Assembly: GCA_964500805.1 (NCBI GenBank)
Contig: CAZCQH010000010.1
Location: forward strand, 61,048 to 125,047
DNA: 64,000 bases
Direction: 5' to 3'
DNA from: Ga0077555 sp964500805
Lineage (GTDB): Bacteria; Pseudomonadota; Alphaproteobacteria; Rhizobiales; Hyphomicrobiaceae
Part shown: positions 38,741-47,919 of the stretch, one piece after another
Position numbering within the stretch: the stretch's first letter is position 1
Layout: each line of letters starts with the position of its first letter
Notes under the pieces: model-generated
What the model saw: the letters and a program-made list of their open reading frames with translations, nothing else
What the model was told of the DNA's origin: nothing
Databases searched by the model: none
Program-made: the position numbers and the translations under genes

Positions 38741-39439
38741 ATGGGGCGAAGACCGAAACCGCGCGTCTTGTCGCGGGGTGACGAGCAGAACACCACCGAA
38801 CGGGTTTATGAGCAGCTCAAGCGCAAAATCCACGACAATAAGCTGGTGCCCGGGAAAGCCTACCTGCAGCCCGAGATCGCGCGGCTTTTGGGGGTCAGCC
38901 GAACACCTGCCCGAGAAGCGATCATTCGTCTGCAGGCCGAGCACCTGGTCGAAATCCAGCCGCGCCGCGGCTTTCTGATCCGTGCCACCACAGGGCGTGA
39001 GGTGCGCGAGATCTCCGAGGCGCTGTCCGTGCTGGAGGCGTTCGCGGTCCACCGGATCGCTTCTATCGGAGCTGATCCAGGCCTGCTGCGGCGGCTCGAG
39101 AGATGCCACGCCAACATGATCGCAGCCCTCGAGAAGAACGACATACATGCCTGGATCCGCGAGGACGAGCAGTTTCATCAGGAGCTGATCAAGGCCGCCC
39201 AGCAGACAGAAATTGCGCGCATCGTCGGCGCGCTATGGGATCGCTTCAAACGCTTCCGACGCCAGACCATTCACATCCGGCAAAACCTCGTCTGCTCGAA
39301 CCGCGAGCATGCGAGCGTCATCTCGGCCATCCGGCGGCGCCAAGCCGACCGTGCTTTCGATCTGCAACGCAAACACCACATGCGTATTGCCTCGACCATC
39401 GAGGCCGTTCTCCTCAAGCACGGCATCGAGCAAGTTTGA
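38741..39439 (+). CDS. GntR-family transcriptional regulator, FadR/FCD subfamily
   Basis: The 232-residue protein has an N-terminal winged helix (TERVYEQLKRKI...YLQPEIARLLGVSRTPAREAIIRLQAEHLVEIQPRRGFLI) and an all-helical FCD ligand domain. The FCD metal-ligand pattern is seen in DEQFHQELIKAA and HASVISAIRRRQ. Such regulators sense small organic acids. The neighbouring hydrolase gene downstream may be controlled by it. Confidence 0.92.
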   Translation: MGRRPKPRVLSRGDEQNTTERVYEQLKRKIHDNKLVPGKAYLQPEIARLLGVSRTPAREAIIRLQAEHLVEIQPRRGFLIRATTGREVREISEALSVLEAFAVHRIASIGADPGLLRRLERCHANMIAALEKNDIHAWIREDEQFHQELIKAAQQTEIARIVGALWDRFKRFRRQTIHIRQNLVCSNREHASVISAIRRRQADRAFDLQRKHHMRIASTIEAVLLKHGIEQV

Positions 39440-39523
39440 GCTGCGGCGCCAATTCTTCCCGGCAGCCGAAACAATCTCTTGAAACTGCCGCGAATATTTG
39501 CTCAGGCCTTAGACCGATAAGCA

Positions 39524-40474
39524 ATGGTGGTGGCACCAATGAGCGGCATGCCGGCTGGGCAGAACTGGCACGACATCTTCTTCACGTCGCGCGACGGACT
39601 TCGCCTTTATGGCCGTCACTATCCAGCCCCGGCCGATGCGCCTGCGCGCCGAGCGGTCCTTTGCCTGCCGGGTCTTACGCGAAACTCGCGCGACTTCCAC
39701 GACCTTGCGACCTTTCTGACCGATGCCCGGAATCCCTCGGCACGTCCGGTGTTCACGGTCGACTATCGCGGCCGCGGCCGCTCCGCGTCAGCCCCAGACT
39801 GGAGCACCTATTCGATCTACTCGGAATATCTGGACGTGCTCGATTTCATGGCAATCCTCGAGCTGACCGATGCAGCCGTTATCGGGACGTCGCGCGGCGG
39901 CCTCATCGCCATGCTCATGGCGACGCTACGCCCGACATCGATCGGTGCGGTCGTGCTGAACGACATCGGCCCCGTGATCGAGCGCGATGGGCTTATCCGG
40001 CTTGTCGCTTTCGTCGGCCGCATGCCACTGCCGGCGAGTTGGCCGGAGGCTGGCAAGCTCATTCGCGATCTCAACCACCACCAGTTCCCAGTCATTCCCA
40101 ATCACCATTGGGACGAGATCGCGCGGCAGTGGTTCAATGAATCACATGGAAGGCCCGTTCACGGCTATGACCAAAACCTCGGCAAGGCAATTTCGGCAAC
40201 CGACGGGCCGCTCAAAGATCTCTGGCCGCAGTTCGCGGCGCTGTCGCGCGTATCGATGATGATCATCCGCGGCGAGCATTCCGACATCCTGAGCGGCGCG
40301 ACCTTTGCTGAAATGCAGAAGCGCAATCCCGCAGCAACTGCGCTTACGGTACGCGGACAAGGCCATGCGCCGCTGCTGCGCGATCGCGCTACGGGCATTG
40401 CGATTGCTGATTTTCTGCTCAAGGCCGACGGCGCCAGTGCGGGCGCTCACGCCGCCCAGCGCGCTGTCGCTTGA
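39524..40474 (+). CDS. Alpha/beta hydrolase
   Basis: The 316-residue protein has the hydrolase-fold landmarks: LCLPGLTRNSRDF (oxyanion region), DYRGRGRS, and the nucleophile elbow GTSRGGLIA with Ser. The acid is probably in IRGEHSD, and the histidine in VRGQGHAPLL. This pattern fits carboxylesterase or enol-lactone hydrolase subgroups. ATG 39539 is an alternative start. It follows the GntR gene with an 84-base gap. Confidence 0.88.
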   Translation: MVVAPMSGMPAGQNWHDIFFTSRDGLRLYGRHYPAPADAPARRAVLCLPGLTRNSRDFHDLATFLTDARNPSARPVFTVDYRGRGRSASAPDWSTYSIYSEYLDVLDFMAILELTDAAVIGTSRGGLIAMLMATLRPTSIGAVVLNDIGPVIERDGLIRLVAFVGRMPLPASWPEAGKLIRDLNHHQFPVIPNHHWDEIARQWFNESHGRPVHGYDQNLGKAISATDGPLKDLWPQFAALSRVSMMIIRGEHSDILSGATFAEMQKRNPAATALTVRGQGHAPLLRDRATGIAIADFLLKADGASAGAHAAQRAVA

Positions 40475-40618
40475 CCGCCCGAACCGGCAGGAAGGTCCGT
40501 TCGGGGGACCGGCCGCAAACATGGTTGCTGGCGCCCCGCACTCGCCTTACTTTGCCAATCAACATGGGACGCCCTGGCTCACGCGCGTCTTGGTACGGAA
40601 AATCATGATAGGCCTCTA

Positions 40619-41593
40619 ATGACGCTGGAAACTGAAGCCCTGCTCGATCGCCGGCGGCTCCGCCGCTCCCTCACACTCTGGCGGATTGGCGCCATCCTCG
40701 CCGTGGCTGCAGCCCTCATTGCGCTGGGCTTGTCCTCACAGCGTGGTGACGGCACGTCGGCTTTTGGGGAACGCAATCAAATCGCGCGCGTCGCCCTCGA
40801 AGGGGTGATTACAGACAACCGCGATCAGATCCGGCTCATGAAGCGCTTGAAGGACGCCAAGCACGTCAAGGCGGTGATCCTGCACATCAACAGTCCGGGC
40901 GGTACTACCACCGGCGGCGAAGCGCTGTTCGAAGCCATCCGCGATGTCGCCGCGGCGAAGCCGATCGTCGCTCAGTTCGGTACCGTCGCGACTTCTGCGG
41001 CCTACATATGCGGCCTTGCAACCGATCAGATATTCGCCCGTGCCAATACGATCACGGGCTCGGTGGGTGTGATTTTCCAGTGGGCCGAGGTCAGTGAATT
41101 GCTCTCGAAGCTCGGCGTGAAAATGAACGAGATCAAGAGCGGTCCACTCAAGGCCAATCCGTCGCCGTTCCAACCGATTGACGAGGCGGGCCGCGAGACT
41201 GCGGAGAAGATGGTGCGCGAGTCCATGAGCTGGTTCCGTGGGCTCGTCGCGAGCCGACGCAATGTCGATACGGCAGCGATTCCAGGCCTCGAGCAGGGTC
41301 GCGTGTTCTCGGGCCGCGAGGCGCTCGCCTATAAGCTTGTCGACCAGATCGGCGGCGAGACGGACGTGCAGAAGTGGCTCGAGGAAAAGCGCAGCACGCC
41401 GAAGGGCCTCAAAATCGTCGATTGGAAGCCGAAGCGGGAGGACAGTTGGGGCGTACTCGGCGTGATTGGAAGGGCCGCGGTAGCTCTGCTCGGCCTCGAT
41501 CCCGACCGCGTCCGGCTGCTGAACGATGATCCGCGACTTTCATCACTCCTGCTTGACGGCCTCGTTTCTGTTTGGCAGCCTGCTGAAAAGTGA
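40619..41593 (+). CDS. sppA: Signal peptide peptidase SppA, short type
   Basis: SppA degrades cleaved signal peptides in the cytoplasmic membrane. The 324-residue protein has one N-terminal membrane helix (IGAILAVAAALIALGL) and a ClpP-like serine protease domain with HINSPGG, the nucleophile S126 in TVATSAAYICG, and the general-base lysine K178 in SGPLKANPSPF. It is the short single-domain form. It lies upstream of ihfB, as in other Hyphomicrobiales. Confidence 0.93.
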   Translation: MTLETEALLDRRRLRRSLTLWRIGAILAVAAALIALGLSSQRGDGTSAFGERNQIARVALEGVITDNRDQIRLMKRLKDAKHVKAVILHINSPGGTTTGGEALFEAIRDVAAAKPIVAQFGTVATSAAYICGLATDQIFARANTITGSVGVIFQWAEVSELLSKLGVKMNEIKSGPLKANPSPFQPIDEAGRETAEKMVRESMSWFRGLVASRRNVDTAAIPGLEQGRVFSGREALAYKLVDQIGGETDVQKWLEEKRSTPKGLKIVDWKPKREDSWGVLGVIGRAAVALLGLDPDRVRLLNDDPRLSSLLLDGLVSVWQPAEK

Positions 41594-41640
41594 GAAATAA
41601 CAAGATGATGAAGCGCACGCGTCAGGCGGGGTACAAGTCC

Positions 41641-41946
41641 ATGATCAAATCCGAGCTGATTGGCAAGATCGCAACTTCCAATCCGCACCTCTATCATCGC
41701 GATATCGAGAAGATCGTGAACGTGATTTTCGAAGAAATTGTCGATGCCCTGGCCAAAGGTGACCGGGTCGAGCTCCGTGGCTTCGGCGCGTTCACTGTCA
41801 AGCATCGCCCGCCGCGGTCGGGTCGCAATCCGCGCACCGGCGCATCGGTCTCGGTGCAGGAAAAGTTCGTGCCGTTCTTCAAGACCGGCAAGGAGTTGCG
41901 CGAGCGGCTCAACAAGGGGGCAGCCGAGGCGACCAGGGGCGGATAA
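41641..41946 (+). CDS. ihfB: Integration host factor subunit beta
   Basis: The 101-residue HU/IHF-family protein bends DNA as a heterodimer with IhfA. It starts MIKSELIGKIA and carries RVELRGFGAFTVKHRPPRSGRNPRTGASV, the beta arm with the intercalating proline. ATG 41641 is preferred because the upstream in-frame residues are not conserved. It ends 62 bases before the LapA-like gene. Confidence 0.95.
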   Translation: MIKSELIGKIATSNPHLYHRDIEKIVNVIFEEIVDALAKGDRVELRGFGAFTVKHRPPRSGRNPRTGASVSVQEKFVPFFKTGKELRERLNKGAAEATRGG

Positions 41947-42008
41947 GGGGGTGAGCTGGCCCGTCAGGGCACAAAAGCCGCAGCAACCACAGCCGCCGGA
42001 GAGTGCTC

Positions 42009-42377
42009 ATGCTCAAGAACATCGTGCGACTGCTGTTCGCTTTCCCAGCGTTTGCGTTGCTGGTCGTCCTGGCGGTCACCAACAAGCATCCGGTCACACT
42101 GAAGCTCGACCCATTCCGTCCAGATGATCCGACGCTCGCAATCGAGATACCCTTCTTCTACTACCTGCTTGGTTCGCTGGTCATCGGTGTGTTGCTGGGA
42201 GGCGCCGCGACCTGGCTCACCCAGAGCCACTGGCGTCGCTCGGCCCGAACGCGGGCTCAGGACGCCGTCCGATGGCGGGCGGAAGCCGATCGCCTGGCGC
42301 GTGAGCGCGAGGAGCGCATCGAGCAGGATGGCCAGAGCGATGGACTGAGCAAGGCCCTCGCAGTGATCCGGCGCTAG
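42009..42377 (+). CDS. LapA-like (DUF1049) membrane protein
   Basis: The 122-residue protein has two membrane helices (LLFAFPAFALLVVLAV and FFYYLLGSLVIGVLLGG) followed by a charged cytoplasmic helix likely to form a coiled coil. This is the LapA_dom layout. A GTG at 42003 is an alternative start. Its place between ihfB and trpF is the standard rhizobial order. The function of these proteins is largely unknown; some help assemble lipopolysaccharide complexes. Confidence 0.85.
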   Translation: MLKNIVRLLFAFPAFALLVVLAVTNKHPVTLKLDPFRPDDPTLAIEIPFFYYLLGSLVIGVLLGGAATWLTQSHWRRSARTRAQDAVRWRAEADRLAREREERIEQDGQSDGLSKALAVIRR

Positions 42378-42832
42378 ACCGCACAGCCGCAAACTTGAGG
42401 CTGCAACACGAGCCGAGAACACCACCTCCGAGAGGCGCGTTAACTTTTGCGTTTTTCCCGGCCTTGAATTGCGCACGCTAGGGCACCTACGGGGCCCGTG
42501 GGGCTGCCTCGTTTTGAATGGCAATCCCCCTAGCCTGCTTCCCGGAAAACGCGCCAGCGTGCAATTTCGCCCATGACTTCGCGGTGGCGCTCGGCGACCC
42601 TCGGTTCTCGTCTCGGGGATCGGCCAGGAACGCAAGCACTCGAGGCATTGCGGCGGCAATCGATTCGAGTTGCGGGAACGCGCCGCCGTGCCGTGACGAA
42701 TGGCGGACAACCGGCGTTCGACCGGGTACCGAATCTTAACCACAGGGCACAGATGAATGCGAAATCAACAATACGAAGCGTCGGTATCAAGAGGTCTTAA
42801 GCCGGCCGTTCTAATCTGGCCGCGAGCTTGCG
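42378..42832. other. Intergenic region without recognised gene
   Basis: This 455-base stretch separates the LapA-like gene from a small hypothetical gene. A T-rich spot (TTAACTTTTGCGTTTTT near 42440) may mark transcription ends or starts. Short frames in it lack ribosome binding sites and resemblance. No RNA gene was recognised. Confidence 0.4.
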
Positions 42833-43207
42833 ATGGGGATGGAGATGCCGGTTCAACGCGTGCCGAGAAATGTGCAGCAGCAAGCGCCAGCAGCCGAGGA
42901 GTTCCAGGGCGATCCTGCCGACGTCCGTAAGCTCATCATGCTGGGTGTGTTCGGCTTGCTGGTCACGTTCGGCGCCTTGGGTGGCGCGCTGCTTCTTATC
43001 AACCGTCCAAGCGATGTGGCTTCCTACGATGACGAGCGTGGCCTGCCGTCGGCGCGCGGTTTGATGTTGTCGCTGACCTCACGGGGCAAGATCGATGGGC
43101 ATCAGTTCGACAGCGCCATGGCCAAGATGTGCGATCAGTTCGGCGACCGGACCGGCGACAGCATTGCCACCGCCAGATGCAAGAAGGCTGCGCGCGGCGC
43201 GTGGTGA
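42833..43207 (+). CDS. Hypothetical protein with one transmembrane helix
   Basis: The 124-residue product has a soluble N-terminus of about 35 residues rich in Gln, Ala and Glu, one membrane helix (LIMLGVFGLLVTFGALGGALLLI), and an outer domain with two cysteines (MCDQFG and ARCKKA). I do not recognise a family. It lies just before trpF on the same strand and may be cotranscribed with it. Confidence 0.6.
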   Translation: MGMEMPVQRVPRNVQQQAPAAEEFQGDPADVRKLIMLGVFGLLVTFGALGGALLLINRPSDVASYDDERGLPSARGLMLSLTSRGKIDGHQFDSAMAKMCDQFGDRTGDSIATARCKKAARGAW

Positions 43208-43280
43208 GGCTCGCGAGTGCGCGCGCTCGAAGATGACACGACGATAGACAAGCAGCAGCCTCGCTCATAGGGTGCCGGCC

Positions 43281-43934
43281 ATGCCGGCACGGGTGAAAAT
43301 CTGCGGGATCAAGACGGCCGAGACGATGCAGGAGGCTCTGCTCGCGCGCGCCGATATGGTGGGCCTCGTGTTCTTCCCGCCGAGCCCGCGCAATGTTGCG
43401 ATCGAAGAAGCTGGCCCCATCGCGGACTATGCGCGGGGATTCGCGGCGATTGTCGCCCTGACCGTCGATGCCGACGACGCCCTGCTCGAGCGCATCATGG
43501 CGGCGGTCAATCCCGACATGCTGCAGCTCCACGGCAGTGAGAGCCCGGTGCGCGTTGCAGCAATCCGCGAGAGGTTCGGCAAGCCGGTGATGAAAGTCAT
43601 CAAGGTCGAGACGGCGGCCGATGCCGCAAAGGCGCTCGACTATGCCAGCATCGCTGACCTCATTCTCTTCGATGCCAAGCCACCGAAGGGCGCGGACCGG
43701 CCCGGTGGCCATGGCGCGGCGTTCGACTGGCGGGTGCTCGACGGCGTCATTGGCCGCGTGCCGTTCATGCTGGCGGGCGGACTGACGCCGGAGAACGTCG
43801 CCGAGGCGATCGCGGCGACCGGTGCCACGGCCGTCGACGTCTCCTCCGGGGTCGAAACCGCCCCCGGCGTCAAGAGCCCCGACCTCATCCGGCGGTTCAT
43901 CAGGGCCGCGAAGGCGGCGGGCACAGAGTCGTAA
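43281..43934 (+). CDS. trpF: Phosphoribosylanthranilate isomerase
   Basis: TrpF performs the third step of tryptophan synthesis after anthranilate. The 217-residue TIM-barrel protein has the general-base cysteine in VKICGIKT, the HGSESP turn, the acid Asp in LILFDAKPP, and phosphate-binding FMLAGGLTPENV and DVSSGVE. ATG 43281 is preferred over GTG 43272. trpB follows after 99 bases. No leader peptide or attenuator was seen upstream. Confidence 0.95.
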   Translation: MPARVKICGIKTAETMQEALLARADMVGLVFFPPSPRNVAIEEAGPIADYARGFAAIVALTVDADDALLERIMAAVNPDMLQLHGSESPVRVAAIRERFGKPVMKVIKVETAADAAKALDYASIADLILFDAKPPKGADRPGGHGAAFDWRVLDGVIGRVPFMLAGGLTPENVAEAIAATGATAVDVSSGVETAPGVKSPDLIRRFIRAAKAAGTES

Positions 43935-44033
43935 ATCAGGCTGGTTTGCCCTGCCTCTCCATCACCCTCGACCAGCCGGACCCCTTGCCTTATTAGGGGC
44001 ACACCCGCACCCAAGCCCACCCAGGACCGTCTC

Positions 44034-45293
44034 ATGGCGCGCAAAGGCAGCAAGGACACCGCCCCGCCGGCCAAGCCGAAATCGGCGCCGAACAGCTACC
44101 GCACCGGGCCTGACGACAAGGGATTCTTCGGCCTCTTCGGCGGCCGCTTTGTCGCCGAAACCTTGATGCCGCTGATCCTCGACCTCGAGAAGGCCTACAA
44201 CGACGCCAAGGCCGACCCGAAGTTCCACGCCGAGCTCGCCTCCCTCAACACGCACTACTCGGGCCGCCCCTCGCCGCTCTATTTCGCCGAGAACATGACC
44301 AAGGACCTCGGCGGCGCCAAGATCTACTTCAAGCGCGACGAGCTCAATCACACCGGCTCGCACAAGATCAACAACTGCCTCGGCCAGATCCTGCTGGCCC
44401 GCCGCATGGGCAAGACGCGGATCATCGCCGAGACGGGCGCCGGACAGCACGGCGTGGCGGTGGCAACGGTGTGCGCCAAGTTCAAGCTGCCGTGCGAGGT
44501 CTACATGGGCGCCACCGACATCGAGCGGCAGGCACCGAACGTGGCGCGCATGAAGCTGCTCAAGGCCAAGCTCAACTCGGTCACTTCAGGCGCCGGCACA
44601 CTGAAGGACGCCATGAACGAGGCGCTGCGCGACTGGGTCACCAACGTGCGCGACACCTATTACATCATCGGCACGGCGGCGGGCCCGCACCCCTATCCGG
44701 AGCTGGTGCGCGACTTCCAGTCGATCATCGGCAAGGAAACGCGCGAGCAGATCATGGCTGCCGAAGGCCGCCTGCCCGACGCGCTCGTCGCCTGCATCGG
44801 CGGCGGCTCGAATGCGATTGGCCTTTTCCATCCGTTCCTCGACGATCGCAACGTTGCGATCTATGGCGTGGAAGCAGCCGGCCACGGCCTCGAGGTGCCG
44901 AACGGCCATGCTGCATCGATGAATGGCGGGCGACCCGGCGTGCTGCACGGCAACCGAACCTATCTCCTGCAGGATGACGACGGCCAGATCCTCGAAGGCC
45001 ACTCGATCTCGGCAGGGCTCGACTATCCGGGCGTCGGCCCGGAGCATTCGTGGCTGAAGGACACCGGGCGCGTCTCCTACGTCTCGGCGACCGATAAGGA
45101 CGCCCTCGAAGCGCTGCAGTACTGCACCGAGATGGAGGGCATCATCCCCGCGCTCGAGCCCGCCCACGCGCTCGCCCACGTCATGCGGCTCGCGCCGAAA
45201 ATGAAGAAGAGCCAGATCATTGTCATGAACCTCTGCGGTCGCGGCGACAAAGACCTGTTCACCGTGGCGAAGCATCTCGGGATGGAGATTTGA
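44034..45293 (+). CDS. trpB: Tryptophan synthase beta chain
   Basis: TrpB (419 residues) joins indole and serine using PLP. The cofactor lysine is K111 in LNHTGSHKINN. Also visible are RIIAETGAGQHGVA, the phosphate-binding CIGGGSNAIG, and GRGDKDL near the end. An N-terminal extension of about 20 residues rich in Lys and Pro precedes the conserved start. It would normally be followed directly by trpA, but here a 480-base cassette intervenes. Confidence 0.96.
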   Translation: MARKGSKDTAPPAKPKSAPNSYRTGPDDKGFFGLFGGRFVAETLMPLILDLEKAYNDAKADPKFHAELASLNTHYSGRPSPLYFAENMTKDLGGAKIYFKRDELNHTGSHKINNCLGQILLARRMGKTRIIAETGAGQHGVAVATVCAKFKLPCEVYMGATDIERQAPNVARMKLLKAKLNSVTSGAGTLKDAMNEALRDWVTNVRDTYYIIGTAAGPHPYPELVRDFQSIIGKETREQIMAAEGRLPDALVACIGGGSNAIGLFHPFLDDRNVAIYGVEAAGHGLEVPNGHAASMNGGRPGVLHGNRTYLLQDDDGQILEGHSISAGLDYPGVGPEHSWLKDTGRVSYVSATDKDALEALQYCTEMEGIIPALEPAHALAHVMRLAPKMKKSQIIVMNLCGRGDKDLFTVAKHLGMEI

Positions 45294-45776
45294 GGAATGG
45301 CGAATGGCGAATGGAAGATTGAGTCTTGGGCATAGTCAATCGACACGGTGAAACGGCTTCTGATGAGCGCAATTCGATCCTTCAAAGACCTTGAAGTGTG
45401 GCAGCTGTCGATTGAATCAATTGAGCGCTGCTATCAGCTACCGACTCGATTCCCGAGAGATGAGATGCATGGAATGACCTCTCAAATCAGGCGATCTTCA
45501 GTTTCCGTCGCGGCCAATATCGCGGAAGGTCATGGCCGCGAAAGCCGTCAGTCCTTCATCCAGTTCTTGCGGCAAGCGCAAGGGTCACTCAAAGAGCTCG
45601 AAACGCACCTCATCATTGTGGAACGCGTCAAGTTGGCCAAGCTGAAGATCTGGCGCCTCTGTTTCCGACTGCGACAGGATCGGCAAGATGACGCGTGGTT
45701 TGATTCACTCATTGCAAAGCAAGACAGATGCCCATGACAAATGACGCCTTCTCCACGCCATTTCGCCATTCGCGAA
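45294..45776 (+). mobile_element. Intervening-sequence (four-helix-bundle) cassette with imperfect terminal inverted repeats
   Basis: The cassette begins right after the trpB stop with repeated GGCGAATGG units (45296-45314). It ends at 45757-45776 with the reverse complement of GCGAATGGCGAAATGG, so the ends are inverted repeats differing by one base. Inside lies a four-helix-bundle gene of the type found as insertions in 23S rRNA and between genes. Size and ends suggest a non-autonomous mobile unit. Confidence 0.65.
45363..45744 (+). pseudogene. Four-helix-bundle (23S rRNA IVS / S23) protein gene with frameshift
   Basis: The first 95 or so residues match the family well: FKDLEVWQLSIESIERCYQ, RRSSVSVAANIAEGHGR and FLRQAQGSLKELETHLIIVERV. 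The original frame then turns into unrelated sequence and stops at 45737. The expected C-terminus (CDRIGKMTRGLIHSLQSKTD) is encoded in the +1 frame and ends at 45744. The shift lies between about 45644 and 45662. Either the gene is recently inactivated, or the base call or assembly is wrong there. The family has no established biochemical role. Confidence 0.8.
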
Positions 45777-45797
45777 CTGTTGCCTGAGATGCAGTAA

Positions 45798-46625
45798 ATG
45801 ACCGCCCAAACCCGCATCGACCGCCGCTTTGCCACCCTCAAGAACGAGGGCCGTCCGGCGCTCGTCACGTTCACGATGGCGGGCGATCCCGACTACGAGA
45901 CGTCGAAGAAGATCCTGCTCGGCCTCCCCAAAGCCGGCGCCGACGTGATCGAGATCGGCATGCCGTTCTCAGATCCCATGGCCGATGGCCCTGCCATTCA
46001 AGCCGCCGGCGTGCGCGCCCTCAAGGCCGGCATGACGCTGAAGAAGACCCTGCAGATGGTGCGCGAGTTTCGCGCTGCCGACGCCGCCACGCCGATCGTG
46101 CTGATGGGCTATTACAATCCGATCTACAGCTACGGCAACGAGCGCTTCCTCGCCGATGCCAAAGCCGCCGGCGTCGATGGCTTGATCGTCGTCGACCTGC
46201 CGCCCGAAGCCGACGAAGAGCTCTGCCTTCCCGCCATGGAGCACGGGCTCAACTTCATCCGCCTCGCCACGCCGACGACCGACGCCAAGCGCCTGCCTGC
46301 CGTTCTGCAGAACACGTCGGGTTTTCTCTACTACGTCTCGATCACCGGCATCACCGGCGCCGCCGCGCCAGTCGCCACCGACGTGCACAAACAGGTTGCC
46401 CGAATCAAAAAAGCCACCAAGCTCCCGATCTGCGTCGGCTTTGGTGTGCGCACCCCTCAGCAGGCCCGAGAAATCGGTCAGGGAGCGGACGGTGTCGTTG
46501 TCGGTTCCGCGCTGGTCAACATCATTAAGGATAGTCTCGGAAAAACGGGCCAAGGCTCGAACAAAACAGTGACAGGGGTGCTGGATCTGGTGAAAAGCCT
46601 CGCGAAAGCGTTGCGAACTGCCTGA
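45798..46625 (+). CDS. trpA: Tryptophan synthase alpha chain
   Basis: TrpA (275 residues) cleaves indole-3-glycerol phosphate and channels indole to TrpB. It has FTMAGDPDYETS, the catalytic Glu in ADVIEIGMPFSDPMADGP, the Asp in LIVVDLPPEAD, YYVSITGITGA, and the phosphate-binding GFGVRTPQQA and GVVVGSALV. It is separated from trpB by the IVS cassette, so its expression may depend on readthrough or on a promoter in the cassette. Confidence 0.95.
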   Translation: MTAQTRIDRRFATLKNEGRPALVTFTMAGDPDYETSKKILLGLPKAGADVIEIGMPFSDPMADGPAIQAAGVRALKAGMTLKKTLQMVREFRAADAATPIVLMGYYNPIYSYGNERFLADAKAAGVDGLIVVDLPPEADEELCLPAMEHGLNFIRLATPTTDAKRLPAVLQNTSGFLYYVSITGITGAAAPVATDVHKQVARIKKATKLPICVGFGVRTPQQAREIGQGADGVVVGSALVNIIKDSLGKTGQGSNKTVTGVLDLVKSLAKALRTA

Positions 46626-46723
46626 ACACGGGCCATATCCTAGAAATTCGGGTCTTTGCTTCGCCACAAGGGCCCGGTAGCAGGCGTCGGGTTTGGGGCA
46701 CGGCAGCCAGCAGGAGCCGCCAC

Positions 46724-47809
46724 GTGAACTGGATCAACAACGTCGTCCGCCCGAAGATCAGCCGGTTGCTCACGACCGCGCGCCGGGAGCCGCCCGACGA
46801 CTTCTGGAAGAAGTGCGGCGGCTGCGGCCAGATGTCGGACCGCAAGGCCCTCGAAGAAAACAAGTTCGTTTTCGCCTGCTGCGGATTCCACGAGAAGGTG
46901 GACGCGACCGCTCGCCTCAAGATGCTATTCGACGATGGCGCCTTCCAGCGGATCGCCTCGCCGACGGTCACTCTCGATCCGCTGAAGTTCCGCGGCTCCA
47001 AGCGCTACGTGGACCAATTGAAGGAAGCCAAGACCAAGACCGAGCAGGACGATGCCGTCGTCATCGGCGAAGGCAAGCTCGGTGGCGTCCCGGTCATTGC
47101 CGCGGTGCAGGACTTCCGCTTCATGGCGGGCTCGCTCGGCATGGCCGCCGGCGAGGCGGTCGTCACCGCCATGCTGCACGCGGTCGAGAAGCGCGCGCCC
47201 TTCATCCTGTTCTCCGCATCGGGTGGGGCACGCATGCAGGAAGGCATCCTGTCGCTGATGCAGATGCCGCGCACCACCATCGCCGTGCAGAAACTGCGCG
47301 AAGCCCGGCTTCCTTACATCGTGGTGCTGACCGATCCGACGACGGGCGGCGTCACGGCATCCTATGCCATGCTCGGCGATGTGCAGATCGCGGAGCCCGG
47401 CGCGCTGATCTGCTTCGCGGGTCCCCGGGTCATCCAGCAAACTATCCGCGAGAACCTGCCCGAGGGCTTCCAGCGCGCCGAGTATCTGCTCGCGCATGGC
47501 ATGATCGACATGGTCGTCCATCGCCACAAGATGCGCGAGACGCTGGCGGGCCTGGTGAAAGTACTGATGGGCGGCACTCGTGCTGGCAGAGGCATCCCCG
47601 TCAGGCCTAAGAACAAGCCCATTGGCTACATCAAAAGCATGAACGGACACGCGGTCGACGGCGGCATCGTCGAGTCGCTCGCGCGAGGTTCCGAAGGCGT
47701 GATCGAGGCTGAGCCCGTTTCTGACGACGAACGCTTCGAGCCGAAGACCGCCACGCCCGACACGACCTCGGGCAAAGGCCGCACGCCCACGCAGAAGGAT
47801 GCGCGTTAG
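46724..47809 (+). CDS. accD: Acetyl-CoA carboxylase carboxyltransferase subunit beta
   Basis: AccD (361 residues) transfers the carboxyl group to acetyl-CoA in fatty-acid synthesis. The core FSASGGARMQEGILSLMQM and LTDPTTGGVTASYAMLGD is intact. The zinc ribbon is partly degenerate: C31 and C34 are present, but of the second pair only C53 is in place; the expected C50 is Phe, with an extra C52 beside it. A C-terminal tail of about 60 polar residues follows the conserved domain. The trpA-accD order is typical of Hyphomicrobiales. Confidence 0.94.
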   Translation: MNWINNVVRPKISRLLTTARREPPDDFWKKCGGCGQMSDRKALEENKFVFACCGFHEKVDATARLKMLFDDGAFQRIASPTVTLDPLKFRGSKRYVDQLKEAKTKTEQDDAVVIGEGKLGGVPVIAAVQDFRFMAGSLGMAAGEAVVTAMLHAVEKRAPFILFSASGGARMQEGILSLMQMPRTTIAVQKLREARLPYIVVLTDPTTGGVTASYAMLGDVQIAEPGALICFAGPRVIQQTIRENLPEGFQRAEYLLAHGMIDMVVHRHKMRETLAGLVKVLMGGTRAGRGIPVRPKNKPIGYIKSMNGHAVDGGIVESLARGSEGVIEAEPVSDDERFEPKTATPDTTSGKGRTPTQKDAR

Positions 47810-47862
47810 GGCTCCCAGTGCGCTCTGCTTCCACCGCGAAGCCAGACATTGCGATCGAAACT

Positions 47863-47889
47863 CGAAGGGCGCCCGCAAGGCGCCCTTCG
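47863..47889. terminator. Bidirectional terminator hairpin between accD and rpoH
   Basis: CGAAGGGCGCC, a CGCAA loop and the exact reverse complement form an 11-bp stem between two convergent genes. T-runs are short on both sides, so it may act as a transcript-stabilising or weak intrinsic terminator. Confidence 0.75.
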
Positions 47890-47919
47890 CTTGTGAACTT
47901 GGGTGAGGTTGCGCGACAC

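Noticed and set aside
42378..43280. Trp attenuator or T-box before trpF
   Set aside because: I looked for a leader peptide with tandem Trp codons and alternative stems and found none.
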